Shown: one piece after another, positions 23,281-31,625 of the stretch
Numbering within the stretch: position 1 is the stretch's first letter
Layout: each line of letters opens with the position of its first letter
Assembly: GCA_902497145.1 (NCBI GenBank)
Contig: CABVDR010000014.1
Coordinates: forward strand, 1 to 43,816
Direction of reading: 5' to 3'
Source: an uncultured Oscillospiraceae bacterium
Lineage (GTDB): Bacteria; Bacillota; Clostridia; Oscillospirales; Oscillospiraceae
DNA: 43,816 nucleotides
Notes under the pieces: model-generated
Databases searched by the model: none
Seen by the model: only the letters and a program-made list of their open reading frames with translations
Told to the model about the DNA's origin: nothing
Translations under genes and position numbers: made by a program

Positions 23281-24576
23281 ATGGATTTCAAACTGATTGC
23301 TGCGTTGATCCTATTCGTGATCTTCGTATACATAATGGTCTCCAAAATTCCCAATTGGGTTGGCTTCTTTGTGATGGCCCCTTTGGCATTTATTATGAAA
23401 AGCGCTTCGGCAGATGATATCTATGGTGTTATTAACAGTTCTTCTCTTCATCTGCTTGTAATTATCGGCATCTTCTCGGGCTTGATTGGCGTTTCCCATC
23501 TGGATATTCCCATCGGAAACTTCATAGACAGAGTAACTGGTAAAACTACCGGCGCTAAAAAGGAAACTATGACTCTGGCACTGCTTTTCCTGGTTGCTGC
23601 GTTCCTGTCCTGGTTCCTGCAGAATAACTACCTGACACTGGCTCTGCTCCCTGTTCTCTTCACCATTTCCAAACGTAACGGTACCAGCCATTCCAAGCTG
23701 ATTCTGTTTACCATCTACGCAACCACGCTGGGTGGTGCCTGCACCTTGATTGGTACTCCCACTAACATCTTTGCCTCTGCTGCTCTGGAAGAGGTTGGTC
23801 TGGAGCCTCTTGGCTTCTTCGATTTTGCATTTGTCGGTGTTCCCGTGATGATCCTGGGCGGCATCTATATGATTGCTGCTGGCCGCTTCTTCCCCAGCTA
23901 TGTAGAGGAACTGCCCGAAGAGTACCGCAACGAGACCACTCAGGCGCAGCTGACTGCTGAAGATCACAAGAAGATGAAAGCTTGTGCAGTGGGCTTCGTT
24001 GCATTTATTGTTTGTCTGGTCGTGGAGTCTCTCGCCCCCTTCTCCATTGCCCCCCCTCTCATGGGGTACGGCATTCTGGTCCTGATGATGCTGTTCGGCG
24101 GCTTCAAACCCAAGGAAGTCATGAAGTGTGCCAAAACCGACCTGATCTTCCAGTTTGCTACCAGCATGCTGATGGTTAAGGTCATCACGCTGTCTGGTGT
24201 CAGCGATCTGCTTGGCACGGCGGTTGCCAATGCTCTGCAGGGTCAGACCAACCTGAATGTTATCACTGCTATCTTGTTCCTGGGCGCTACGGTGCTGACC
24301 AGCTTTGTCAACAACAAGTCTACGGCTATGATCCTGGCACCCATCGCCATTTCTATCGCTCAGGCCATGGGCGCAAATCCCCAGGCTATGGTTCTCACCA
24401 TTGCAGTTGGTGCTGGCTGCTCCTTCCTGACCCCCTTTGCTTCCGCTACCAACTACATGCTGGTTCCCTACACCAACCTGAAGTTCACCGACTTCGTCAA
24501 GGCAGGCCTGCCGCTTGCAGTGATCAACTGCGTTTGCTGCGTTGTAATTCTGCCGATTTTCTTCCCCTATTTCTAA
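23281..24576 (+). CDS. SLC13/DASS-type dicarboxylate transporter
   Basis: 431 residues, about ten to eleven hydrophobic segments, cytoplasmic membrane. It carries the two family signature turns: TLIGTPTNIFAS in the first half and FVNNKSTAMIL in the second, which form the Na+ and substrate sites of divalent-anion symporters. It should import a di- or tricarboxylate. Its operator matches that of the CoA-transferase operon, so the imported acid is a natural substrate for that enzyme. AAAGGATG precedes the start. Confidence 0.87.
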   Translation: MDFKLIAALILFVIFVYIMVSKIPNWVGFFVMAPLAFIMKSASADDIYGVINSSSLHLLVIIGIFSGLIGVSHLDIPIGNFIDRVTGKTTGAKKETMTLALLFLVAAFLSWFLQNNYLTLALLPVLFTISKRNGTSHSKLILFTIYATTLGGACTLIGTPTNIFASAALEEVGLEPLGFFDFAFVGVPVMILGGIYMIAAGRFFPSYVEELPEEYRNETTQAQLTAEDHKKMKACAVGFVAFIVCLVVESLAPFSIAPPLMGYGILVLMMLFGGFKPKEVMKCAKTDLIFQFATSMLMVKVITLSGVSDLLGTAVANALQGQTNLNVITAILFLGATVLTSFVNNKSTAMILAPIAISIAQAMGANPQAMVLTIAVGAGCSFLTPFASATNYMLVPYTNLKFTDFVKAGLPLAVINCVCCVVILPIFFPYF

Positions 24577-24611
24577 ATCGAGTAAATACCGCGAAAGGAC
24601 GTGTTTGAGTT

Positions 24612-25436
24612 ATGGCGTTTTTACAACTGAATTATCATTCTCAGGTATTAGGCATGGACACTGGTGTCTACATCATTATGCCGGAAAAGAGTCAGGAAAT
24701 TGGCCAGAAGGGCATGAGCGGCGATGTCGATGAGTTCCCCGTCCTGTGGCTGCTGCATGGCCGGAGCAACGATGAGACAATGTGGCTGCGTAAGACTTCT
24801 ATTGAGCGCTACGTCGGATCGCTGGGTATGATGGTCGTAATGCCCTCTGTGGGTTATAGCCGTTACCAGAATATGAAATATGGCCCGCGTTATTATGATT
24901 TTATGACCGAGGAGCTGCCTGCGTTCCTAAAGAAAATGTTCCCCAAGATGAGCATGGAGCGTGAGAAGAATTATTTGGCCGGCCTGTCCATGGGAGGCGG
25001 CGGCTCTATGCACATCGGCCTGCGCAACACAGACAAATACGGCACAATTTGCATGCTGTCTACCGGTGGTGTTCCTCCTCTGGAGGGCACCTGGCGCAAT
25101 GAGCCCTCCGGCGTTAAGGAATCCAAGGACCTGCTGGCCCAGCAGACAAACTTTGACATTTACGGCGTTGCAGATACGGACACTTTGGCGGGCACAGAAT
25201 ACGATATCCTGAAGCTGATTCGTGACACCGCGGAACAGCACAAGGTGCTGCCCAAGGTATACCACGCAATGGGCGTGGACGATAAGCGCTATCCTGTTGC
25301 CATGGCAATCAAAGATACCTTTGAGTCGATTCCTGGCAATCCCTATCGTTACGAGTACCATGAAGGACCGGGCTCCCATGAGTGGGGTTTCTGGGACACC
25401 TGGATCAAGAATTTCCTGGACAGCTTGTCAGAGTAA
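24612..25436 (+). CDS. Esterase D/tributyrin-esterase-like hydrolase
   Basis: 274 residues, alpha/beta hydrolase, no signal peptide. Oxyanion segment LLHGRSNDE; nucleophile elbow GLSMGGGGS with Ser126; acid in MGVDDKRY; catalytic His in GPGSHEWGFWDTW. Relatives deacylate short-chain esters such as acetylated sugars. It follows the transporter by 35 nt and precedes a degenerate paralogue by 20 nt, so the three genes form one operon. Confidence 0.88.
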   Translation: MAFLQLNYHSQVLGMDTGVYIIMPEKSQEIGQKGMSGDVDEFPVLWLLHGRSNDETMWLRKTSIERYVGSLGMMVVMPSVGYSRYQNMKYGPRYYDFMTEELPAFLKKMFPKMSMEREKNYLAGLSMGGGGSMHIGLRNTDKYGTICMLSTGGVPPLEGTWRNEPSGVKESKDLLAQQTNFDIYGVADTDTLAGTEYDILKLIRDTAEQHKVLPKVYHAMGVDDKRYPVAMAIKDTFESIPGNPYRYEYHEGPGSHEWGFWDTWIKNFLDSLSE

Positions 25437-25456
25437 GAGTAGGAGGTTAGAAAAAG

Positions 25457-26179
25457 ATGGCTTTAATTGAAATGAATTTTTATTCTGCCGTTTTAACCAC
25501 AGCTGCTTCCGCCATGTATGTGATTCCTCAGGAGGCGGCGCCCAAGGATTCTTATCCGGTCGTGTGGCTGCTGCCTCCTGCAGGCATGGATCATAAAGCA
25601 TGGCAGCGTCATACGCGCATTGAAGCGATCGCGGAGCGCTACGGATTTATCGCAGCCATGCCTCTGCTCCAACTCAGCTATGGCATGGATATGGTACACG
25701 GTATGAAGTATTACACCATGCTCACCAAGGAGCTGCCTGCGCTGACCGCAACATATTTCTCCGTTGATCTTTCCAAGCAGCTGATTGTTGGTACCGAGGA
25801 AACCGTTTATGCGGCTATGAAGGCCACGATTGAGAACCAAGGTATGTACACCGCTGCTTTGGGGCTTTCTGCCGGCAGTTTGACGGACGAGACATGGAAC
25901 AGCGAAAAGGCACGAGAGCTGAGCCATGTGTTCGGATGTGACAACATGTCCGCACTCCAGGGTACCGATAAGGATTTGAACGTATTAGCCGCGGACTCTC
26001 AGGCAGATCTGACGCTGGTTTATGGGCTTCAGGATCAATATGCCGCTTCTGCCAAAAAACTGGGCGATACCCTCATGACTGCTGCCAATGGCTGTGTCCG
26101 GGTATTTGATAAACAGATGTCCTGGGAAGACTGGGAAGCTGCTGTAGAGACCTTTGTTGCGGAGCACCTCCAGGCTTAA
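25457..26179 (+). CDS. Degenerate paralogue of the esterase, catalytic residues lost
   Basis: 240 residues aligning throughout with the upstream esterase (VVWLLPPAGMDHKAW, KYYTMLTKELPAL, SWEDWEAAVETF). The nucleophile elbow GLSMGG is GTEETV, with Glu114 at the Ser position. The catalytic His motif GSHEW is SWED. The frame is intact and well conserved, so it looks like a maintained non-hydrolytic protein, perhaps a partner or binding subunit of the active esterase. Another explanation is early decay. Confidence 0.82.
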   Translation: MALIEMNFYSAVLTTAASAMYVIPQEAAPKDSYPVVWLLPPAGMDHKAWQRHTRIEAIAERYGFIAAMPLLQLSYGMDMVHGMKYYTMLTKELPALTATYFSVDLSKQLIVGTEETVYAAMKATIENQGMYTAALGLSAGSLTDETWNSEKARELSHVFGCDNMSALQGTDKDLNVLAADSQADLTLVYGLQDQYAASAKKLGDTLMTAANGCVRVFDKQMSWEDWEAAVETFVAEHLQA

Positions 26180-26274
26180 GAACATTATGACCTGACTATA
26201 CATACCTCCTCGTCCCTTGATGATGCCACTGTGATGCTTCCGTACACCGTCACACATCAAGAAAGACCAATCAG

Positions 26275-26312
26275 AAAAACTACCCCGCGCTATGCGGCGC
26301 GGGGTAGTTTTT
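26275..26312 (+). terminator. Rho-independent terminator
   Basis: AAAAACTACCCCGCGC pairs with GCGCGGGGTAGTTTTT (16 bp, six-base loop). A/T tracts on both sides suit bidirectional use. Ends the esterase operon. Confidence 0.85.
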
Positions 26313-26400
26313 CTAAATTCTCACGGGAGAAGAAATAGCGTAGGCATTGATCGCGGCATCCGACGTTCTGCGGCAGATCAAGAGAATTGGAGCGTGCACT

Positions 26401-27774
26401 ATGAAAATAGAAAGTGACTTTTCCAGGGGAAGTATTCCGCACAATATTGTCCGCATGGCGGTGCCCATGACGGTGGCGCAGGTGATAAACCTTCTGTACA
26501 ATATCGTGGATCGTATGTATCTGGGGCGGCTGCCGGGCTATCTGGCTCTGACGGGACTGGGCATTTGTTTGCCCATCATTTCCATCGTGATGGGGTTTGC
26601 CAACCTGTGCGGTATGGGTGGCGCCCCCCTCTGCGCCATTGAGCGTGGCAAGGGAAACGAGGAAGAAGCACAAAAGATCCTGGGAAATTCCTTCGTTCTT
26701 CTGCTCCTGTTCGGCATAACGCTCACGGGATTTTGTCTGGCTCTGCGAAAACCCATTTTGTATTTGTTCGGTGCCAGCGACGCTACCTTTCCCTATGCAA
26801 ACGAATACCTTTCTTACTATATGCCGGGAACCATCTTTGTTATGATCGGCCTGGGCCTGAATCCCTTCATCAATGCTCAGGGATGCAGCCGCATGGGTAT
26901 GGTCACTGTGGCAGTGGGCGCGGTAGTAAACATTCTGCTAGATCCCATCTTTATTTTCGTTCTGGACATGGGGATTAAAGGAGCAGCTATCGCCACGGTG
27001 ATCTCCCAGGCCTGCTCCGCTCTTTGGGTCGTTCTGTTTTTGACTAGCCGCAACGCCGTCCTTGCCCTGCGGAAAAAGAATTGCCGTCTCCAATGGAGAC
27101 GGGTCAAAAAGATTTTATGTCTGGGATGTTCTGGCTTTATGATGTCTATGACCAATAGCCTGGTGCAGGTACTGTGCAACGCCATGCTGGAACTCCACGG
27201 CGGTGACCTATATGTGGCCGTGATGACCGTGATCAATTCCGTCCGTGAGCTGATCTCCATGCCAGTACAGGGTATCACCCAGGGAAGTCAACCAGTACTG
27301 AGCTATAACTACGGTGCCGGAAAGTGGGACCGGGTGCGCCAGGGAATTCGCTTTGTCACGCTGCTGACGGTGGCCTATTCCCTGTTCGCCTGGGCCGTGG
27401 TAATGCTGTTTCCGGAAGCGCTGATCCGCATGTTCAACGATAAAGAAGATCTGATTACAAACGGCATTCGTGCATTTCGAATTTACTTTCTCTGTTTCTT
27501 CTGCATGTCCTTCCAGTTTATTGGCCAATCGATCTTTGTAGGATTGGGTCGATCCAAAATGGCAATATTTTTCTCTCTGCTGCGCAAGGCCATTCTTGTT
27601 GCCCCACTATCCGTATTGCTGCCGCTACTGGGCTTTGGTAGTGCAGGCGTATTTTGGTCCGAACCCATCTCTAATGTGCTGGGTGGATTGGCCTGCATTA
27701 TTACCATGTATATCACGGTATACCGCCCTCTAAAAAATGAGGAAAGCACAGGAAATCTCCTTTTTCTAAGATAG
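26401..27774 (+). CDS. MATE-family efflux transporter
   Basis: 457 residues, about twelve transmembrane segments in two homologous halves; family blocks SIPHNIVRMAVPMTVAQVIN, MVTVAVGAVVNILLDPIFIF and GITQGSQPVLSYNYGA. It exports cationic or drug-like compounds using an ion gradient. The start at 26401 (MKIESDFSRG) follows GGAGCG; the frame from 26347 adds non-family residues. It stands alone. Confidence 0.92.
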   Translation: MKIESDFSRGSIPHNIVRMAVPMTVAQVINLLYNIVDRMYLGRLPGYLALTGLGICLPIISIVMGFANLCGMGGAPLCAIERGKGNEEEAQKILGNSFVLLLLFGITLTGFCLALRKPILYLFGASDATFPYANEYLSYYMPGTIFVMIGLGLNPFINAQGCSRMGMVTVAVGAVVNILLDPIFIFVLDMGIKGAAIATVISQACSALWVVLFLTSRNAVLALRKKNCRLQWRRVKKILCLGCSGFMMSMTNSLVQVLCNAMLELHGGDLYVAVMTVINSVRELISMPVQGITQGSQPVLSYNYGAGKWDRVRQGIRFVTLLTVAYSLFAWAVVMLFPEALIRMFNDKEDLITNGIRAFRIYFLCFFCMSFQFIGQSIFVGLGRSKMAIFFSLLRKAILVAPLSVLLPLLGFGSAGVFWSEPISNVLGGLACIITMYITVYRPLKNEESTGNLLFLR

Positions 27775-27855
27775 GTACCGATTTGCTTACCGCACCAAAC
27801 CCAAATATTTGTGTATGTTCCTTCGGAATAGGTACAGCAAGACTCACCCACTAAG

Positions 27856-28120
27856 CTTATTTCTGTTTGCATCTCCCCAATTTTGAGCCGTGGACAGCAC
27901 AGAAATAACCGACTTGATCCTGGCTCTCAGAAGTACGATGTGGGTAGCCAGAGGCATGAAAAACGCTCCTAGTCCCTGTTGGCGAAAGATAGACCGGTTC
28001 AAAGGGCTGGGGGAGCGTTTTTGACCATAGAACCTACCACATACCACCCCGAACCACACGGAAACAGCGCAATCTAAGAGGGCCAAAAAGGATGTAGGTT
28101 TGAATCCCATCATCTCCACC
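27856..28120. repeat. Dispersed repeat R1, copy 2, ending in tRNA-like sequence
   Basis: Counterpart of 565-795. The hairpin stem AAACGCTCC (27961-27969) pairs with GGAGCGTTT (28012-28020). The copy ends at a T-arm-like GTAGGTTTGAATCCCATC (about 28096-28113). Otherwise 27775-28255 holds no gene I can support; the minus-strand ORF over the repeat looks spurious. Confidence 0.6.
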
Positions 28121-28255
28121 CCCATGGCAAAGCTCTTTATCTTAGACTAGGTCTTGTGGCATGCCGCCGCCTCGGTTTTCACCAGTTCAAGCTGTCTTGC
28201 TCCGAAATAACCCGGATGAGATATGCCGCAAAATCGTTCATGCTGCCTGACTCGT

Positions 28256-28678
28256 TTACTCTGCAAAAAAGTTCACCGCATAATCTCCCAAATTGAAAAT
28301 CAGGGTGGGATCCTGACTGCCGTCCTGATAGGTGGTCATGGCTGCGGCGGCATAGCCCTCCTGTCCTTCAATCGTCACCTCATAGATCGCGCCTTGGGGG
28401 CTGTCTTTGCTTAGCTGATAGGTCCCGGCGTAGGTTTTGTGGTTGGTCTGATCGATCAGGGTCAGACTGCCCTCTTCGGCCCGGCAGAGCAGCACAATCT
28501 GTTTTGCTGTCTCCAGTGTGCTGCTGCCACGCTCTCCATAGGCCACCGCCTGTCCCCCTGCCTCCACACTCTGCACCGAGGTCATTACCCAAGTATAGTC
28601 TTCTATTTGGGGTACCTTGCTGCTGCCGCACCCGGTCAGAATCAGCAGAAGCACCAGCAACAGACCTGCTTTTTTCAT
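28256..28678 (-). CDS. Small lipoprotein
   Basis: 140 residues. Lipobox ILTGC with lipidated Cys17. The mature part (EDYTWVMTSVQSVEAGG, TNHKTYAGTYQLSKD) resembles the small lipocalin-like or META-like lipoproteins often found beside XRE regulators in Clostridia, by general pattern only. It sits 9 nt after the XRE gene and is surely co-transcribed. Function unknown; perhaps a surface sensor. Confidence 0.75.
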   Translation of the reverse strand: MKKAGLLLVLLLILTGCGSSKVPQIEDYTWVMTSVQSVEAGGQAVAYGERGSSTLETAKQIVLLCRAEEGSLTLIDQTNHKTYAGTYQLSKDSPQGAIYEVTIEGQEGYAAAAMTTYQDGSQDPTLIFNLGDYAVNFFAE

Positions 28679-28687
28679 TTCTGCTCC

Positions 28688-29239
28688 TTACTTCTTTCGC
28701 GTTTTGTATATTCCAAGTACAGCCAGGATTGCCGCCGCAATGGCCGCAATCCAGCTTCCTGCCTGGATCAGCGTACTGGAACCGCATATCATGTTGGTCG
28801 GGCCGTCATTTCCGCCAATAATTGTTGTATCCGCCCAAATGCGCTCCATTGCCGCTTGATAATGAAGCAGGTCCACCAGCTGAAACAGGATGACAAGCAG
28901 ACTCGCCGCCCCAAGAAGAACAAAGATCCCCCGCCATAGTTTGCGCTGCCGCTCACAGCGGGCCGCAAACTGTTCGTTCAGCAGTTCCAACTTGGCGGCA
29001 ATGGCCTTGAGCTCGCTGTTTTCTCCGGAAGCTGGACTTGGAACTGCCGGTTCACCTAAGAGCACTGCGACTGAGGTATCCAGCTCCTCAGCCAGTCGGA
29101 TCAGCATACCGGAGTCCGGGACCGACAGCCCTTTTTCCCATTTGGAAACGGTCTGCCTGACGATGTGCAGTTTGATGGCCAGCTCTTCCTGGGACAAGCC
29201 CTTGGCCTTCCGAAGCTGCTTCAAATTTTCGCTGAGCAT
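28688..29239 (-). CDS. XRE-family regulator with membrane anchor
   Basis: 183 residues. N-terminal helix-turn-helix (LSENLKQLRKAKGLSQEELA through KWEKGLSVPD, about 1-60), a coiled linker, then two hydrophobic segments (about 98-120 and 158-178). Between them is IIGGNDGPTNM, resembling the GGADGPT motif seen in this protein class and in sodium-pumping decarboxylase beta subunits. A DNA-binding domain tied to the membrane suggests direct response to membrane or surface signals. The start at 29239 is the conserved LSENL start. Confidence 0.8.
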   Translation of the reverse strand: MLSENLKQLRKAKGLSQEELAIKLHIVRQTVSKWEKGLSVPDSGMLIRLAEELDTSVAVLLGEPAVPSPASGENSELKAIAAKLELLNEQFAARCERQRKLWRGIFVLLGAASLLVILFQLVDLLHYQAAMERIWADTTIIGGNDGPTNMICGSSTLIQAGSWIAAIAAAILAVLGIYKTRKK

Positions 29240-29441
29240 AAATCTACCACCTTCATGCCCCATATATATCTTAATTATACGGGAAAAGCACCCGTTGCTT
29301 CAAGCAACGCAGATTAACATTTTGTGGTTTAGGCAAAAAACAGGTGTTTATGGTGCCAGGCCGCCCCCAGAGCTCCGCACGGCGGGGTGGTGCAGCCGGA
29401 ACTCACTTGCGCCAAAGGTTTCAATTTCTTCCAATATCTAA

Positions 29442-29475
29442 AAAAACAGCTATGCCTTTCGGCGTAGCTGTTTTT
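29442..29475 (-). terminator. Terminator downstream of rubrerythrin
   Basis: AAAAACAGCTA pairs with TAGCTGTTTTT around a TTTC-containing loop. Symmetric A/T flanks. It follows the rubrerythrin stop by 57 nt on the minus strand. Confidence 0.75.
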
Positions 29476-29531
29476 AAGGGACTGAGACAAAATGTCTGCA
29501 TTGTCGTGCATCCTGCGTCTATTTTATTTCC

Positions 29532-30122
29532 TTAGTTATCCACACGCTTCTGAATGGTGGTGGGCTCGAAGGAACCAATCGCCTGACAGACGTGGCACAC
29601 ATCAGGACGGCTTTCATAGGTAGCTCCGCAAAACATACAGCGGTATCCCTGCACTGTCACCATCTGAGGTGCAGCAGGCGCAGCAGGCTTGGGCGCGGAG
29701 GCAGCCGGTGCAGCTGCCTTTTCTCCCCCCGTTCTGTTCAACTTAGCCAGAGCAGCTAAGAAGCGGAACTCATGGTCCTTTTCAATCTTGGAGATCTGAT
29801 CAAATAGCAGACCAACATCTTCAAATCCCTCTTCCCGGGCGATCTGAGCAAAGGAGGGATACATACTGCTCCACTCGCCATACTCCCCCTGAATAGCCTC
29901 CTGGAGATTGGCAGAGCTGCTCCCTACCCCCTTCAAACGCTGATAGAGCAGGCGGCCGTGAACCCCCTCATTCTGAGCCATCTGCTCAAAGAGTTCAGCC
30001 ACCTCGGGGTGATGTTCTTGTCTGGCCTTCTCGGCAAAGAAAAGATATTTATTGCGTGCCATCGACTCTCCGCTGAACGCGGCCAGCAGATTCTGCTCGG
30101 TACGAGATCCCTTAAAATCCAT
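29532..30122 (-). CDS. Rubrerythrin
   Basis: 196 residues. The ferritin-like diiron domain (about 1-130) has Glu near the start (SGESMARNKY) and ExxH pairs in NEGVHGR and IEKDHEFRF. An Ala/Pro linker joins a C-terminal rubredoxin domain with CMFC and CHVC. It reduces hydrogen peroxide to water in anaerobes, using electrons from NADH through rubredoxin or flavoprotein partners. GGAGG precedes the ATG at 30122. Single gene with its own strong promoter. Confidence 0.95.
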   Translation of the reverse strand: MDFKGSRTEQNLLAAFSGESMARNKYLFFAEKARQEHHPEVAELFEQMAQNEGVHGRLLYQRLKGVGSSSANLQEAIQGEYGEWSSMYPSFAQIAREEGFEDVGLLFDQISKIEKDHEFRFLAALAKLNRTGGEKAAAPAASAPKPAAPAAPQMVTVQGYRCMFCGATYESRPDVCHVCQAIGSFEPTTIQKRVDN

Positions 30123-30170
30123 GATGCAATACCTCCATCAAAATTAATAACGATTCTTTTTATTGATTTT

Positions 30171-30199
30171 AATATACTTCTCCATTTCCCATTTGTCAA
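30171..30199 (-). promoter_or_regulatory. Rubrerythrin promoter
   Basis: Minus-strand TTGACA (30199 to 30194), 17-bp spacer, TATATT (30176 to 30171). The A+T-rich stretch between -10 and start codon (30130-30170) contains short AAT/ATT dyads that could hold a PerR-type site, but no clear consensus. Confidence 0.75.
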
Positions 30200-30269
30200 G
30201 ATAAGATTGAACGGTTTTATACCGATTCTTTCCCCCCAGGTATGAACCTTTCTTCTTTGAATCTTACAC

Positions 30270-30309
30270 AAAAGAAGGCAGACCGTCCTTCGGCGATCTG
30301 TCTTCTTTT
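30270..30309 (+). terminator. Hairpin terminator
   Basis: AAAAGAAGGCAGA pairs with TCTGTCTTCTTTT (one G-T pair), loop containing TTCG. It lies upstream of rubrerythrin and beyond the tmRNA terminator, so on the minus strand it would stop read-through from ssrA. Confidence 0.65.
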
Positions 30310-30353
30310 ATCATAGAACCCGTATAGGTGCCGGTAGGACACACAGTGGGACA

Positions 30354-30461
30354 GCGCTTTTGCGCCGTGCGAGCGTTTTGCCGCAGGCAAAACCTCAGCA
30401 CAGGGGCAATTTCACTTGCCCCGAGCATTTCAATCACCGAAGATGGAGCCGCCCAGGCGGC
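30354..30461. other. Cluster of short perfect hairpins
   Basis: Four hairpins within 108 nt: GCGC-TTTT-GCGC (30354-30365), GTTTTGCC-GCA-GGCAAAAC (30375-30393), GGGGCAA-N6-TTGCCCC (30403-30422), GCCGCC-CA-GGCGGC (30448-30461). No ORF. Its style recalls the 6112-6365 element, but I find no terminal repeats. The interval 30123-30508 has no gene. Confidence 0.5.
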
Positions 30462-30468
30462 GGAACCC

Positions 30469-30509
30469 AAAAAGAAAGACATCTGCTGAAAGCAGATGTC
30501 TTTCTTTTT
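30469..30509 (-). terminator. ssrA terminator
   Basis: A perfect 19-bp stem (30469-30487 with 30491-30509, loop GAA) with a T tract on the minus strand abuts the tmRNA 3' end. Confidence 0.85.
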
Positions 30510-30876
30510 GGTGGAGGCGGGGGGAGTTGAACCCCCGTCCGAAAACTCTTCCATGGGAACTTCTCCGGGCGCAGACGGTTATTGCGGAGGTCTTGCTCCT
30601 CCCGTTCCCCTCTCCCCAGGCAAGCCGTCACGCCTGAGGGTCAGGTGAGCTTCATCATGCATGGCCGGCGCAAAGCTTTGCCGGCGCACGTGCACCACTA
30701 AACGACGCCTGATCCCGGCTCGTGGTCCTTCCGGGTCAGACGGCCGCCTTTAATTAGGCAGCGTAAGCGTAATTTTCGTTGTTCTTTAATTTATAAAGAA
30801 TGCCCGTTTTAAGGTGGCCAGGCGCCACCGCCCGCTATTCCCACTTCCGCGTCCCCGTCGAAACCGGTACGCCCCC
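30509..30876 (-). ncRNA. ssrA: Transfer-messenger RNA
   Basis: 368 nt. The 5' end GGGGGCG (30876 to 30870) and the 3' strand CGCCTCC pair as an acceptor stem with the G3-U70 pair that marks alanyl-tRNA. CCA is encoded (30511 to 30509). CCGGTTTCGACGGGG follows the 5' end as usual. The T-arm has GTTCAAC. The tag reading frame ends in ANENYAYAA-like sequence: codons for NENYAYAA then TAA, near 30757-30783. With SmpB it frees stalled ribosomes and tags the nascent protein. smpB lies about 750 bp upstream on the same strand. Confidence 0.95.
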
Positions 30877-30879
30877 TCG

Positions 30880-30990
30880 TCGTCGCAAGCTTCATATCCC
30901 TCGCTTCCGCCTGGCGGCGAAAGCTCGCTCATTCCGCTGATCCTCCTCTCCAAACCGGACCCGCTGCGCTGGGCTCCGGTTTGGTTGGCG
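30880..30990. repeat. Dispersed repeat R3, copy 2
   Basis: Counterpart of 15178-15285, immediately upstream of ssrA on its coding strand: GCAAGCTTCATATCCC, CTCGCTCATTCC, TCCTCCTCTCC and CCCGCTGCGCTGGGCT in order. The gap 30877-31060 holds nothing else I recognise; any ssrA promoter would have to lie within the repeat. Confidence 0.6.
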
Positions 30991-31060
30991 GCTTCGCCGC
31001 CGTTACGGGAGAATGAGGTGGGAACTTCTCCTCCCCCGAGGGGGAGGAGAAGATTCCATA

Positions 31061-31582
31061 TTAGACTTTTTCAGGCTCGGGATAGTCCACGCCGAAGGTC
31101 TCCACGGTGACCTTCTTCATGCGCTGAGGCTGGCGGGGCTTGTCGTTCCAGTCCCGCTTGGTGGACACGATGGCGTCGGCCACCTCCATGCCCTCGATAA
31201 CCTTGCCGAAGGAGGCATACTGGTCGTCCAGGTGGGGAGCCTTCTCCACCATGATGAAGAACTGGCTGCCAGCGGAGTCCGGAGCCATGGTCCGGGCCAT
31301 GGACAGCACGCCCCGGTCATGCTTCAGGTCATTCTGGAAGCGGTTCTGGGTGAACTCACCCTTGATGGAGTAGCCGGGACCGCCCATGCCGGTTCCGTCG
31401 GGGCAGCCGCCCTGGATCATAAAGCCGGGGATGACCCGGTGGAAGATCAGGCCGTCATAAAAGCCCTTCTGGATCAGGCTGATGAAGTTATTCACCGTGT
31501 TGGGGGCAACCTCGGGGTACAGCTCCGCCTTCATGACGCCGCCGTCCTCCATCTCGATGGTAACGATGGGATTCTGTGCCAT
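31061..31582 (-). CDS. Cyclophilin-type peptidyl-prolyl isomerase
   Basis: 173 residues, cytoplasmic. Conserved blocks: NNFISLIQKGFYDGLIFHRVIPGFMIQGG (active-site Arg in FHRV), GVLSMARTMAPDSAGSQFFI and FGKVIEGMEVADAI. It speeds proline cis-trans isomerisation in folding. The start at 31582 (MAQNPIV) follows AAGGAG; an upstream GTG at 31591 is less well placed. Located between smpB and ssrA on the same strand. Confidence 0.94.
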   Translation of the reverse strand: MAQNPIVTIEMEDGGVMKAELYPEVAPNTVNNFISLIQKGFYDGLIFHRVIPGFMIQGGCPDGTGMGGPGYSIKGEFTQNRFQNDLKHDRGVLSMARTMAPDSAGSQFFIMVEKAPHLDDQYASFGKVIEGMEVADAIVSTKRDWNDKPRQPQRMKKVTVETFGVDYPEPEKV

Positions 31583-31625
31583 TGGAAACACTCCTTTTCC
31601 TCGGAGAACCCTCTCCGTAATGTGT

